Source of the DNA: Sulfuriferula sp.
GTDB taxonomy: Bacteria; Pseudomonadota; Gammaproteobacteria; Burkholderiales; Sulfuriferulaceae
NCBI GenBank assembly: GCA_031291235.1
Contig: JARLJL010000012.1
Location: forward strand, 1 to 64,000
Reading direction: 5' to 3'
Length of the DNA: 64,000 nt
Part shown: positions 12,504-21,166 of the stretch, piece after piece
How positions within the stretch are numbered: the stretch's first letter is position 1
Layout of the letters: each line of letters starts with the position of its first letter
Notes under the pieces: model-generated
Told to the model about the DNA's origin: nothing
What the model saw: the letters and a program-made list of their open reading frames with translations, nothing else
Databases searched by the model: none
Program-made: the position numbers and the translations under genes

Positions 12504-13777
12504 TGCGGTGCGACCACGCTGTCGGTGATGACCTGCATGCCCTGCTGCAGACCGCTGCCGCTTATTTCGGTCTGTTTGCCGTTACTGACGCCGACAGTGA
12601 TCGGCACAGCAACGGGTTGGCCGTTGCGCAGTATCCATATTTGCTGATTGCCGTTGCCGATCTGCTTTACCGCCGCGGGTGGCGCTTTCGGCATCAGGCT
12701 GGAGACGAAGCTGCCGTTATCCTTGTTTGCAGCCTTGGCCGGCGGGGTGAAGCGCAGCGCGGCATTCGGCACCAGCAATACATTTTCGCGGTGGGCGGTG
12801 GTGATTTCGGACGTGGCCGTCATGCCCGGACGCAGGCTGAGATCGTCGTTGGCAACCTTGAGTATGGTCTGGTAGGAGACGACTTCATCCTTGGTTTGCG
12901 AGCCGTAGCTAACGCGGGTAATGCTTGCCGGGTATTTGCGACCGGGGTAGGCATCCACGCTGAAAGTGGCCGATTGGCCTTCGTGTACCTGGCCGACATC
13001 GGCTTCATCCACATCCACCTGCAGCTCCATTTGCGCCAGATTTTCAGCTAGCGTGAACAATACCGGTGCCGAAAAGGAGGCTGCTACGGTTTGTCCCGGC
13101 TCTATTTTGCGCGTCAGTACCACGCCGTCGATAGGTGAGCGGATCGACGCTTTCGACAGATTGGTTTCGTCGGACTTAAGTGTCGCGCGTGCCTGCGTGA
13201 CTGCAGCGCGAGCACCTGCTTCGTTGGCGACGGCGCGCAAATAAGTGGCTTGTCCGGTATCGAGTTCGGTTTTGGACGGCACTTTGCCGCCGGAGAGTAC
13301 GGCGACTTCACGTAGCCGTGCAAGGTTGGCACGGGATTCTTCGACCGTGGCTTGCATTTGCAGCACAGTGGCATCGGCAGCAGCGAGCGCCGCGCGCGAT
13401 TTGGCGACCTGATCGTTCAGTTTGGAAAGATCGAGCCGGGCGAGCAGCTGGCCTTTGTGCACCCGGTCATTATCGTCCACCAGCACCAGGTCCATCGTCC
13501 CCGACAGCTCGCTGCCGACATCGACCTGATTGGTCGGCTGCAAATTGCCTGTGGCCGAGACTGTAACGGTGAGGTTGCCGCGTACGATTTCCTCGGTGAC
13601 AAATTGGGGTGCTGTCTGGGTGCTACGTGCGAACATGTAAATTGTGCCTGCTGTTACCAATATGAGCGGGATGAGAATCAGCCACAACCGGATGGACAAC
13701 CCCAGAAAACGCCGGGATTTTTCTGCTGCGATAATGCTTTCCAACTGTTGTTTCGGGGCCGTTGCCGGGTTGCTCAT
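12500..13777 (-). CDS. MacA-like periplasmic membrane-fusion protein
   Basis: This adaptor of a tripartite efflux pump has 425 residues. A TM anchor lies at about 29-49 (LWLILIPLILVTAGTIYMFA). Half-lipoyl and beta-barrel domains flank an alpha-helical hairpin (about 110-190, the Ala-rich AALAAADATVLQMQA region). The HlyD signature is seen in GVVLTRKIEPGQTV. It overlaps the outer-membrane gene upstream and the ATPase gene downstream by four bases each. Confidence 0.92.
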   Translation of the reverse strand: MSNPATAPKQQLESIIAAEKSRRFLGLSIRLWLILIPLILVTAGTIYMFARSTQTAPQFVTEEIVRGNLTVTVSATGNLQPTNQVDVGSELSGTMDLVLVDDNDRVHKGQLLARLDLSKLNDQVAKSRAALAAADATVLQMQATVEESRANLARLREVAVLSGGKVPSKTELDTGQATYLRAVANEAGARAAVTQARATLKSDETNLSKASIRSPIDGVVLTRKIEPGQTVAASFSAPVLFTLAENLAQMELQVDVDEADVGQVHEGQSATFSVDAYPGRKYPASITRVSYGSQTKDEVVSYQTILKVANDDLSLRPGMTATSEITTAHRENVLLVPNAALRFTPPAKAANKDNGSFVSSLMPKAPPAAVKQIGNGNQQIWILRNGQPVAVPITVGVSNGKQTEISGSGLQQGMQVITDSVVAPQ

Positions 13778-15210
13778 GATGTTGTGCCTTGTTTCGCAGA
13801 TGATGTTTTATTGTCGGTAACGGGTTGCCAGCCGCCGCCCATTGCCTTGTAGAGCTGGATCAGGGCAGTGATTTTGTCCGCTTCGGTAGTCGCCAGACTA
13901 TCCTGAACCGTCAGCAGGGTGCGTTCGGTATCGAGTACGGTCTGGAAATCGGTAATGCCGGTAGTGTAACGGTGCCGTGCCAGCAGCGTCGCGTTATAGG
14001 CGGCATTTTCCGCCTGCTGCAGCGCCAGTTCGCGTCTGCGGCTGTTGGCGTAGGAAACCAGCGCGTTTTCCACTTCCTCTAGCGCATTGAGTACGGTTTT
14101 TTCATAGCTGACCAGCGCTTGCTCCTGTACCGCATTCTGGATTTCGATGGCGCTGCGGATGCGACCGCCGTCGAACAGCGTTGCGGCGATGCTTTGCAGC
14201 ACAGAATGGGTCAGGCTGTCGCTGCCGCCCAGTGCGTTTAAACTCAACGCCTCCCAGCCGAGCGAACCGCTCAGTGTAAATGCGGGATAGAGCGCCGCTG
14301 TCTGGACGCCGATACGCGCAGTTTCTGCCGCCAGTTTGCGCTCGGCAACGCGTATGTCCGGCCGCTGACGCACGGTGTCGGCGGGTATGCCGACCGCGAT
14401 ATTGTCGGGTGCTGCGGGGACTGGGGCCGGTGCTGCGAGCTTATCGTACAATGCGTTCGGCGCTTGTCCCAGCAATGTTGCCAAACGGTGTTTTGCCTGG
14501 GCAAGACTGGATTCCAGCGTGGGGATCTGGGCGCGTGTCTGTTCGAGGTTGGTGCGCGATTGCTCGACATCCAGCGAGCTGGTCAAGCCGGCCTGTTCGC
14601 GCCAGCCGGTCAGCGACAGCGTTTCCTTCTGGCTCGCCAGATTATTCTCGGCTATGGCAAGACGGGCCTGATAAGAGCGCAATTCAATGTAATTGAGCGC
14701 GACTTCGGCGACCAGCGTGACCTGCGTATCGTGCAGGCTGGCTACGCTGCCTTCCAGATCGGCCTGCGCGGCCTCGACTGCGCGCCGGTTGCCGCCGAAA
14801 ACATCCGGCTCCCAGCTGGCGTCGAAGCCGGCGCTATATAAATCCGTGGTAACGCCGCCGGTTGATGGGCTGTTTTTGTTGTAACTCCGGGAGGCGCTGG
14901 CGCCGATAGTGGGGAACAGGTTGGCGCCGGCCAGCTTGCGCTGGGCGCGCGCTTCGCGCAATTTCGCCTGAGCGCTACGCAGGTCGGGACTGTTCTGCAA
15001 CGCTTGCGTAATCAGTTCGGACAGCAGCGGGTCGTTGAGCACGGACCACCAGTGCGACAAATCCTGCATTGAGGTCTGTCGGGCTGGGGCATTGGCCCAG
15101 TTGGCGGGCACTGCTGCGTCGGGCTTGACATAATCAGGCCCGACCGGGGCGCAACCGCCTAGCGTTGCGATGACAAAGGTTGACAGGGCAAAGCCCGAAT
15201 GGATTTTCAT
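13774..15210 (-). CDS. NodT/OprM-type outer-membrane efflux lipoprotein
   Basis: The 478-residue product begins with a lipoprotein signal ending LGGC, followed by APVGPDYVKP, the usual start of NodT-family channels. Two OEP repeats with long helical segments follow, including SSLDVEQSRTNLEQTRAQIP and TGITDFQTVLDTERTLL. It would supply the outer-membrane duct for the MacAB-like pump encoded downstream. It begins 60 bases after the Spy-like gene, so all five genes may be one Cpx-controlled operon. Confidence 0.93.
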   Translation of the reverse strand: MKIHSGFALSTFVIATLGGCAPVGPDYVKPDAAVPANWANAPARQTSMQDLSHWWSVLNDPLLSELITQALQNSPDLRSAQAKLREARAQRKLAGANLFPTIGASASRSYNKNSPSTGGVTTDLYSAGFDASWEPDVFGGNRRAVEAAQADLEGSVASLHDTQVTLVAEVALNYIELRSYQARLAIAENNLASQKETLSLTGWREQAGLTSSLDVEQSRTNLEQTRAQIPTLESSLAQAKHRLATLLGQAPNALYDKLAAPAPVPAAPDNIAVGIPADTVRQRPDIRVAERKLAAETARIGVQTAALYPAFTLSGSLGWEALSLNALGGSDSLTHSVLQSIAATLFDGGRIRSAIEIQNAVQEQALVSYEKTVLNALEEVENALVSYANSRRRELALQQAENAAYNATLLARHRYTTGITDFQTVLDTERTLLTVQDSLATTEADKITALIQLYKAMGGGWQPVTDNKTSSAKQGTTS

Positions 15211-15270
15211 GGTTATTGATAGTTTATCTGTTTATTGTATATCCATTTGAATATTAGACTACGAAAGCGT

Positions 15271-15777
15271 TTACGGCATATCTCGTTGCGGTTTTCGCTG
15301 TTGCAGCCGGGCGCGTTGCTCGGGCGTCAGCAGCAGGTATATTTGATGGTCGATGCGGGCTTGCATTTGCGCAATCCTGATCATGGCGGCAGTATTGGCT
15401 TCAGCAAGCGTTTTTGCTTTTGCTTCGCTATAGTCGTCCGACAGGCTGAGCTGATGCAATGCCATTTGCGTCTGATGCATGACTTTGAACTGGTCGCGCA
15501 TGTCCGGTGTCTGTGATTGCATCAGATTGGCAATCTTGTCGCGCTGGACATCGCTCAGCTGCACATTGTGCAGGAAAGGCGGTAAGCGATTTTCGCCGGG
15601 TATGCCGGGCGCTCCGTCGGGCGGACGCCGGTTATCTGGCATGCCCGGATCTCCGTACATTTGCATCGGGCCGCCGCAATCGCCCGGGCCGTCCTTCATG
15701 GGTTGTGCAGTGGCGCCGAGCGGCAGGCCGAGGGCGATAGTGCTGGCGATCATGAAGCTGGCTAGTCTGGCATTCAT
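15271..15777 (-). CDS. Spy/CpxP-family periplasmic protein
   Basis: This 168-residue protein has a Sec signal peptide (cut near ATAQP) and a Pro/Gly-rich stretch at about residues 30-65. A helical region carries two LTxxQ-like motifs, LSDVQRDK and LTPEQRARLQQ. Spy and CpxP are periplasmic chaperones or sensor inhibitors induced by Cpx signalling. Its position divergent from the Cpx-like pair and next to a CpxR box supports that role. The assignment is by motif and context; overall identity to E. coli CpxP looks low. Confidence 0.82.
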   Translation of the reverse strand: MNARLASFMIASTIALGLPLGATAQPMKDGPGDCGGPMQMYGDPGMPDNRRPPDGAPGIPGENRLPPFLHNVQLSDVQRDKIANLMQSQTPDMRDQFKVMHQTQMALHQLSLSDDYSEAKAKTLAEANTAAMIRIAQMQARIDHQIYLLLTPEQRARLQQRKPQRDMP

Positions 15778-15881
15778 TTGTCATTCCTTTTCCGGTTAAC
15801 GGTAATTGATGGCTGTAACGCCGTATCCGGGTTACAGTGCAAAGTTTGATTGAGGCGGGCGTTAAGTGCCGTTATTGCAGC

Positions 15882-15896
15882 GTAAATTTGTGTAAA
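15882..15896. promoter_or_regulatory. CpxR box
   Basis: GTAAA-TTTGT-GTAAA matches the published CpxR consensus GTAAA-N5-GTAAA at every fixed position. It lies between the Spy-like gene and the response regulator and could control both arms. Confidence 0.75.
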
Positions 15897-15975
15897 TATG
15901 ACGTTCTACGCTGTTGTATGGGGGGGAGCTTCGCTATCATTGACTCTTTGTGTTGAAGGCGGCAAGCGTACGACT

Positions 15976-16662
15976 ATGACCAAGGTTTTGCTGGTGGATG
16001 ACGATGTTGAGCTGGTTGAAATGCTCAAGGAATATCTGGAGCAGGAGGGCTTCGCTGTGACGGTGGCGCACGACGGCGAGGTCGGCGTCGGCGAAGCGCT
16101 GTCCGGTCAGTATGCGATCGCGGTGCTGGATGTGATGATGCCGCGCCTCAACGGGGTGGCGGCGCTGCGTAGGATACGGACCAAGAGCGGCATGCCGGTG
16201 ATCATGCTCACTGCGCGTGGCGACGATGCCGACCGCGTTGTTGGTCTCGAGCTCGGTGCCGACGATTATGTACCCAAACCGTGTACGCCGCGGGAGTTGA
16301 CGGCACGCATACGGGCCATACTCCGCCGCACCCAGCATACGCTTTCCGACAACGAGCCTGATGTGTTGACGGTCGGGCCCTTGTCCATGTGGCCGGCGCA
16401 GCGCCGGGCGGAATGGGAAGGGCGGCCGCTGGAATTGACCAGTACCGAGTTCAACCTGCTTGAGGTGCTGGCGCAGGAGGCGGGCCGCCCGGTCAGCAAG
16501 AACATCCTGTCGGAGCTGGGACTGGGCCGCCCGCTGGCACGTTTCGATCGCAGCATAGACGTGCATTTGAGCAGTATCCGCCACAAGCTGGGTGCGCTGG
16601 CTGATGGCCGGCCTCGTATCCAGACCGTATACCGGCAGGGCTATCAGCTCATCAGGGAGTAG
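15976..16662 (+). CDS. CpxR-like OmpR-family response regulator
   Basis: This 228-residue regulator has a receiver domain with the acidic pair DDD near 8-10, phospho-acceptor Asp52 (VLDVMMPRLNG) and switch Lys101 (DDYVPKP). A winged-helix DNA-binding domain covers about 130-225. ATG 15976 (MTKVLLVDDD) fits the family; an in-frame ATG at 15898 would add 26 non-homologous residues. The kinase gene starts three bases after its stop. A CpxR box in its promoter suggests autoregulation of envelope-stress output. Confidence 0.92.
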   Translation: MTKVLLVDDDVELVEMLKEYLEQEGFAVTVAHDGEVGVGEALSGQYAIAVLDVMMPRLNGVAALRRIRTKSGMPVIMLTARGDDADRVVGLELGADDYVPKPCTPRELTARIRAILRRTQHTLSDNEPDVLTVGPLSMWPAQRRAEWEGRPLELTSTEFNLLEVLAQEAGRPVSKNILSELGLGRPLARFDRSIDVHLSSIRHKLGALADGRPRIQTVYRQGYQLIRE

Positions 16663-16664
16663 GC

Positions 16665-18029
16665 GTGGGGCGGTTATTCTGGAAGTTTTTCTTTTTTATC
16701 TGGCTGGCGCAATTGACGACTATCGTAGCCGTCGGCACCGTGTTCTGGCTGGATCACCGTGATCAGGATCGACGGCTGGTGCGCGAGATGCACAACCCAC
16801 CGGTTAGTCCCGCGCTGGAATCGGCTGCCGCTACCCTGCAATTCGGTGGCACGCATGCCTTGAAAAGCTTGCTGCTGAGTCAGACACGCATGCCGGTATA
16901 TGCCGTCGATGACGATAATCGCGAATTGCTGGGGCGTGATGTTGCGCCGGTTACGCTGACGCGCATGCGCTGGATGCTGATCGACGACCCCGCGACATCG
17001 GCTGTGCGTAAGGTGGAAAGCCCGGACGGCCATACTTATATCCTGTTTCAACTCCGCCCTGAGATAGAGCTGGGCGATCATATCCCTTCGGACGGGCCGC
17101 ATCATGGGGAGCCGCCGGGCCTCCCCGTGGTGCCGCTGGTTGCGACGCTGCTGGCAAGTCTGATATTCGCAGCCTTGCTGGCCCGCTATGTATCGAAACC
17201 AATACGCCATCTGCGTTCTGCATTTGAATCGGTAATCGGCGGCAATCTGGCTGTGCGGCTGGACCCGGTGATGGGCAAGCGCAGCGACGAGCTGGCCGAC
17301 CTTGGCCGCAATTTCGACCGTATGGCTACCCATCTGGGTACGCTGATCGACGGTCAGCGGCGGCTGATGCATGATGTGTCGCACGAATTGCGCTCGCCAT
17401 TGGCACGGCTGCACGCTGCGATCGGGCTGGTGCGGCAGCAGCCGGAGCGGTTGGAGGCTTCGCTGGAACGCATAGAGCGCGAAAGCGGGCGCATGGATAA
17501 TCTGGTGGGAGAGTTGCTGACATTATCCCGTCTGGAAGCGGGCGTGATGGGGGCAATGGACGAGGATGTCCGCGTCGGCGAACTAATAGCCGATGTGGTA
17601 GCGGATGCCCGTTTCGAGGCGGAGTCGAGCGGGCATGTCGTGGATTTATCCGGGGATGTCGATGTACATGTCAAAGGGCGAGCCGAATTGCTGCACCGCG
17701 CACTGGAAAATGTAGTGCGCAACGCGTTGCGGCATACGCCTCGCGGTGGCAGGGTAGATGTAGAAGTGGCTTTGTACGCCAATGGCAGCAATTTGCGTAT
17801 TACCGTGCTCGATCAGGGGCTGGGCGTTCCCGAGCATGAGCTGGATTCCATTTTCGAGCCGTTCTTCCGCGGCGAGGGCGCCAAATATCCGGATGGTCAC
17901 GGTCTGGGGCTGGCTATCGCCCGTCAGGTCATAGAAGCCCACGGCGGGTTGATACGTGCAGCCAACCGGCTGGAAGGCGGTTTGTGCGTGGAAATTATTT
18001 TTCCCGTCATGCCGGTCGCTGTCGGCTAG
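16665..18029 (+). CDS. CpxA-like sensor histidine kinase
   Basis: This 454-residue membrane kinase has TM1 at about 8-28, a periplasmic sensor at 29-150, and TM2 at about 153-174. A HAMP domain follows. HisKA carries phospho-acceptor His240 in HDVSHELRSPLARL. The ATPase domain has an N-box (ENVVRNALRHTP), a G1 box (DQGLGVP) and a G2 box (GHGLGLAIAR). The GTG start is preceded by GGGAG at six bases. The HxE/SPLARL motif and the gene neighbours match CpxA. Confidence 0.93.
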   Translation: MGRLFWKFFFFIWLAQLTTIVAVGTVFWLDHRDQDRRLVREMHNPPVSPALESAAATLQFGGTHALKSLLLSQTRMPVYAVDDDNRELLGRDVAPVTLTRMRWMLIDDPATSAVRKVESPDGHTYILFQLRPEIELGDHIPSDGPHHGEPPGLPVVPLVATLLASLIFAALLARYVSKPIRHLRSAFESVIGGNLAVRLDPVMGKRSDELADLGRNFDRMATHLGTLIDGQRRLMHDVSHELRSPLARLHAAIGLVRQQPERLEASLERIERESGRMDNLVGELLTLSRLEAGVMGAMDEDVRVGELIADVVADARFEAESSGHVVDLSGDVDVHVKGRAELLHRALENVVRNALRHTPRGGRVDVEVALYANGSNLRITVLDQGLGVPEHELDSIFEPFFRGEGAKYPDGHGLGLAIARQVIEAHGGLIRAANRLEGGLCVEIIFPVMPVAVG

Positions 18030-18093
18030 GCGCGCAGCGTTGCGGCGGCGATCAATGTTATGATGGCGCTCGTTACTGTTACGGCTGCCGGCA

Positions 18094-18726
18094 TTGAAAA
18101 AAATCCTCATCACCATCCAGGGCAAGACCCTGATCCTGCAATATCAAGTCAAACCCGGCCTGATGCGCAAAGGCGTAGGCTGGACGCCGTATATTCAGGT
18201 GCTGCCGTCGTGGGAGCTGGCCCGTTTCAACTTGCGCGGGCTGACCCCGGACATGTTCTGCGTCAATATCGCCGATATGGTGAACGTACGCGGCCTGCTT
18301 GCCGGTGTGGTGGAAAACGAGCAGCAGTTGCCCGTGGCGCGCTGGGAAATCAATCAGGACGATTATCGTGACGCACTCCGCATCAGCTTGACGCATGCCC
18401 AGATCGTAGACTTGCTGGCAGGCTTGCCGGGCTACGTCGAGGAAGTCGATGACGAATTCGTCGAATTCGAACAGCAGGCGGTGATCGATGCGGCGGGTTA
18501 TCGCCTGACCGTCGTCACCCAGAATATAGGCGATAAAACCGCGCCGTACGCCTATTATCATCTGGATACGCATGATGCCGACGGCTGGCAGGATTACCCG
18601 CCGCCGGTTGCGCAGCACGAAATTATCCGTAACGCACTGGCCGGGCAGTTGCAGGCAATCAGCGATGCCGGCGTGCAACTCACCCATGTTTACGACGCCA
18701 CGGATTACGCGATCGCGCAAGAATAG
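18094..18726 (+). CDS. Hypothetical protein
   Basis: I do not recognise this 210-residue protein. It is soluble and acidic, with no signal peptide or TM segment. The open frame is long and its codon usage resembles that of its neighbours. It starts from TTG at 18094 (MKKILITIQG) without a clear ribosome-binding site, so the true start may differ. It lies 65 bases after the sensor kinase and convergent with a small zinc-ribbon gene. Confidence 0.6.
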   Translation: MKKILITIQGKTLILQYQVKPGLMRKGVGWTPYIQVLPSWELARFNLRGLTPDMFCVNIADMVNVRGLLAGVVENEQQLPVARWEINQDDYRDALRISLTHAQIVDLLAGLPGYVEEVDDEFVEFEQQAVIDAAGYRLTVVTQNIGDKTAPYAYYHLDTHDADGWQDYPPPVAQHEIIRNALAGQLQAISDAGVQLTHVYDATDYAIAQE

Positions 18727-18738
18727 CCGGGTGCCGGT

Positions 18739-18924
18739 TTATTTAGCCTCGGTTTTGGTCGCGCCGCAGCGCTTGCATGCATAGCGCGTGATCAGACGTC
18801 CTTTGTCCACATCGAACGGATTCGACAGCACCGCTTCCCATTTGTGAAAACCGCTGGCGCACAGCGACAGGCCCTTGAACTTCTCGCCGGGCTTCGGTTT
18901 TTTGAATTTAACGACTTCACCCAT
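18739..18924 (-). CDS. Small zinc-ribbon-like protein
   Basis: The 61-residue, lysine-rich product begins MGEVVKFKKPKPGEKFKG. It carries a Cys/His pair (LCASGFHKW, residues 22-30) and a CKRCG knuckle (49-53), which together could bind one zinc ion. Similar short conserved proteins occur in betaproteobacteria without known function. It is transcribed divergently from the HepT-like gene; the 220 bases between them show nothing else. Confidence 0.65.
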   Translation of the reverse strand: MGEVVKFKKPKPGEKFKGLSLCASGFHKWEAVLSNPFDVDKGRLITRYACKRCGATKTEAK

Positions 18925-19147
18925 TTCGGTATGCGATCACGCTGATGCTGTTGTCATATGCGCCTGTATTGTGCGTTGTCGCGCATGGGATATCAAGGAG
19001 CAATTGCGGGCGCTGCGCTGTCGGCTTTGCGACAAAAGACGACAGCGGGCACGCCGCCAGTGCGATAAACCGGGCTTTGCGGCTTGGCACAATGCTTGCT
19101 GATGTAGTAACCGTACATCACCACTGCATCGTACCCAGGGAGCCGGC

Positions 19148-19519
19148 ATGTTGAACGCATCACTGTTATCCATTATCGAAGAAGCCTGCATCACCGTACT
19201 GACCCTGACCGAAGGGCTGGAGGAAGACGAATTCCTTGGCTCGCGCCTGACCCGCGCGGAGGTGACCCGCCAGGTCAAAATCATGACCGACATCGCTGCC
19301 AGATTGCCGCCGCAAACGTGCAGCATCATGGCCGAAGTGGATTGGGACGGTTGGGCCGCGACAGCCCGGCAGCTGGACGAACCGCCGCCTGCAGCAGACG
19401 AAGCGATGTGGTTTGCCGTGCGCTCGCTGATCCCCGCGACCATCATGTGGTTGCGAGTGTATCGCAAAAATCAGCCCGAACTGTTCGAGTTCGCGCCGGA
19501 GGTGGCGCAGGGGCGTTAG
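19148..19519 (+). CDS. HepT-like protein without the RNase motif
   Basis: This 123-residue, all-helical protein has the layout of HepT/DUF86 proteins: LLSIIEEACITVL...TEGLEEDEFL, then TRQVKIMTDIAARLP and VDWDGWAATAR. HepT toxins use an RX4-6H motif; here the arginine is present but no histidine follows. No MNT nucleotidyltransferase partner is next to it. GGGAG lies six bases before the ATG. It may be a solitary structural or regulatory relative rather than a toxin. The family call is mine by pattern and is moderate. Confidence 0.5.
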   Translation: MLNASLLSIIEEACITVLTLTEGLEEDEFLGSRLTRAEVTRQVKIMTDIAARLPPQTCSIMAEVDWDGWAATARQLDEPPPAADEAMWFAVRSLIPATIMWLRVYRKNQPELFEFAPEVAQGR

Positions 19520-20097
19520 CCCGATACGATTGCCATATCCGGCAGATGCTCAAAAACCTGCTCTACCGTTGCGTTTTCCGTCAGCGCCCTGATCACGACA
19601 GGCAGCGGCTCCGCCCATATTTCCGTGAAATCGCGTTCCGCAGCGCTGATAATCGGGAATGCCAGTCTTTCTGTCGGCGGCATGAATTCGGCAGTAACGC
19701 CCGGCTTGTTGCCACGCGCGTCGATTCGGTACCAGCCGTGTTGTTGCAGATAAACCGCGTTTAACCCATGCAGGCAGTAAGGCGGCCCCTCGCTGCCCAC
19801 GCTCAGGCGCTGGTAGCATAACCCGGCCGGAATGGCGTTGGCCCTTAACAGCGCCGCCAGCAGATGGCTCTTGGCATAGCAATAGCCGGTGCCGTGGCGC
19901 AATACCTCGGATGCCTTGCAGGTCACCGGATTCCTGCGGTAATCCCAGCTATGCTGAATAGCATCGCGCACGAATTCGAAGCAGCGTTGCGCCACAGCGG
20001 CATCGTCGCGGCAGCCATCGGCAAGCGCTGCGGATTTAGCGAGGATGGCAGGGTGGTGCCAGTCGATGTATAGGCTGTTGGACAGGTATCGTTTCAT
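19516..20097 (-). CDS. Transglutaminase-like cysteine protease-fold protein
   Basis: This 193-residue cytosolic protein has the transglutaminase-like triad: Cys in GTGYCYAKSHLLAALLR (near residue 72), His in CLHGLNAVYL (near 109) and Asp in YRIDARGNK (near 126). Bacterial members are mostly proteases or of unknown substrate. It converges on the HepT-like gene with a four-base overlap of stop regions. Upstream of it lies the repeat region at 20.1-20.6 kb. Confidence 0.82.
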   Translation of the reverse strand: MKRYLSNSLYIDWHHPAILAKSAALADGCRDDAAVAQRCFEFVRDAIQHSWDYRRNPVTCKASEVLRHGTGYCYAKSHLLAALLRANAIPAGLCYQRLSVGSEGPPYCLHGLNAVYLQQHGWYRIDARGNKPGVTAEFMPPTERLAFPIISAAERDFTEIWAEPLPVVIRALTENATVEQVFEHLPDMAIVSG

Positions 20098-20152
20098 GGT
20101 GTGCTTTTTCTTGATGGCTAAATGTTAGCACATGCTGCTTATTGGTATTGGA

Positions 20153-20534
20153 GGCCGGGGGTTGCCTGGCGGCTGGTATCTTTCTTTAACTAACAACAAA
20201 ATCAAAATTAAGTATGGTTGTCTGGACACAGCCCGGACAAACAGGATCAAATAAATTCATCACGCGCGGGCGCGTAACTCTACGCCTTTAATGCTTTTCT
20301 CTCCTTCTGCATCGCTTCGTCCGGGCCGTTCAGGCGGGAGGGGTAGGCGAGCACTGTTTGAGCTCCGCAGCAGCTTGCGGGGTGTGCAAGCTGTCAGGGC
20401 GAGTTGCGCAGCCCCCGTCTGAACGGTTCGGACGAAGGGACCCCGCAGGGGCGAGGCTGCAGGGTGCACTTCTCTTTGGTTACTTTATCTTGTGCAAGCA
20501 AGAGAAAGTAAATGCCGCCGGGCAACCCCCGGCC
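20153..20534. repeat. Non-coding repeat element bounded by inverted REP-like palindromes
   Basis: This stretch of about 380 bp has no convincing gene. Its ends are imperfect inverted repeats of about 35 bp: GGCCGGGGGTTGCCTGGCGG on the left, and the complement of GGCCGGGGGTTGCCCGGCGG followed by an A/T-rich TACTTTCT-type stretch on the right. Each end is itself a palindrome (GCCGGG-CAACC-CCCGGC). An internal hairpin at 20480-20511 pairs TTACTTTATCTTG with CAAGAGAAAGTAA. It resembles dispersed intergenic repeats of proteobacteria; copy number must be checked in the genome. Confidence 0.6.
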
Positions 20535-20557
20535 TGACATGGCTGGAAATTCGCTGC

Positions 20558-20581
20558 ACAGATGAACTAAACTTCATCTGT
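20558..20581. other. Perfect hairpin beyond the last cassette
   Basis: ACAGATGAA and TTCATCTGT pair around a CTAAAC loop. There is no T run. It lies next to a 38-base segment (20521-20558) that recurs at 21719-21756, so it may belong to a repeat rather than terminate the SnoaL-like gene. Confidence 0.45.
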
Positions 20582-20636
20582 ATGACTGGCAAAGGTCAAG
20601 ACCAGACTCTGCAGCCTATTCCGAGATGATGCGGCC

Positions 20637-21074
20637 TTAGTCCCTCAAAATCGCCTCCCCGGTCCGCGGGTTAGTGATGGTTACGTTTTCAAGGGCTTGA
20701 ATGCGCCAGATCTCGTTCTGTCTGGTCAGTACCGCGAGGATCAGAGTATCGACCTTATGCGGTCCTGCCGGGTGAGCGCTGCCAGCAGCCAGACAACTCC
20801 AGAAATGTATGACTACTGCCCCATCGGCAATCTCGGTTACGTCGATCAATTCATTTTCGAGGGTAGAGTCACGATAGATCGTTTCATGGATAGGACGGTG
20901 CATCGCTACGATCGCATCAATGCCGCGGACATAGTGCCCGAAGCGGTTTACGAACGTCGCACCTTTGTGAAACAGGGCGCCCAGCGCGTCCATGTCGTGT
21001 GTGTTCCAAGCGACTTGAAACACACTCGGTGCATCTTCAGGGCGGCGCATTTGTGCCACAGGGGTTATGGTCAT
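20637..21074 (-). CDS. SnoaL-like / SgcJ-family NTF2-fold protein (cassette gene)
   Basis: This 145-residue protein has the NTF2-like pattern of the SgcJ/EcaC group: FQVAWNTHDMDALGALFHKG at about 19-38, GIDAIVAMHRPIH, and DTLILAVLTRQNEIWRIQALENV near the end. These proteins bind small ligands; the substrate here is unknown. GGAGAAAATC precedes the ATG, which lies 23 bases after the GTTAAGC core of the preceding attC, as in integron cassettes. No recognisable attC follows its own stop, so its 3' end may be eroded or displaced by the repeat region. Confidence 0.82.
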   Translation of the reverse strand: MTITPVAQMRRPEDAPSVFQVAWNTHDMDALGALFHKGATFVNRFGHYVRGIDAIVAMHRPIHETIYRDSTLENELIDVTEIADGAVVIHFWSCLAAGSAHPAGPHKVDTLILAVLTRQNEIWRIQALENVTITNPRTGEAILRD

Positions 21075-21096
21075 GATTTTCTCCGTTGACGCCGAC

Positions 21097-21166
21097 GCTT
21101 AACATTTAAGGTAAGAGGCAGGCGAAGCCCGCTGTAAGCCGGTCCTGCCTCACCGCAACGTTAGGC
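21097..21166 (-). repeat. attC recombination site, 70 bp
   Basis: On the minus strand it runs from GCCTAAC to GTTAAGC, both fitting the RYYYAAC...GTTRRRY rule. Between them GAGGCAGG and CCTGCCTC form a perfect internal stem. The TAA stop of the GFA gene lies inside the first core, a common arrangement in integron cassettes. Confidence 0.82.

Noticed and set aside
20260..20469. A 69-codon frame in the repeat at 20.2-20.5 kb
   Set aside because: It lies within a structured non-coding repeat, is rich in Arg/Pro/Ala, and has no ribosome-binding site.
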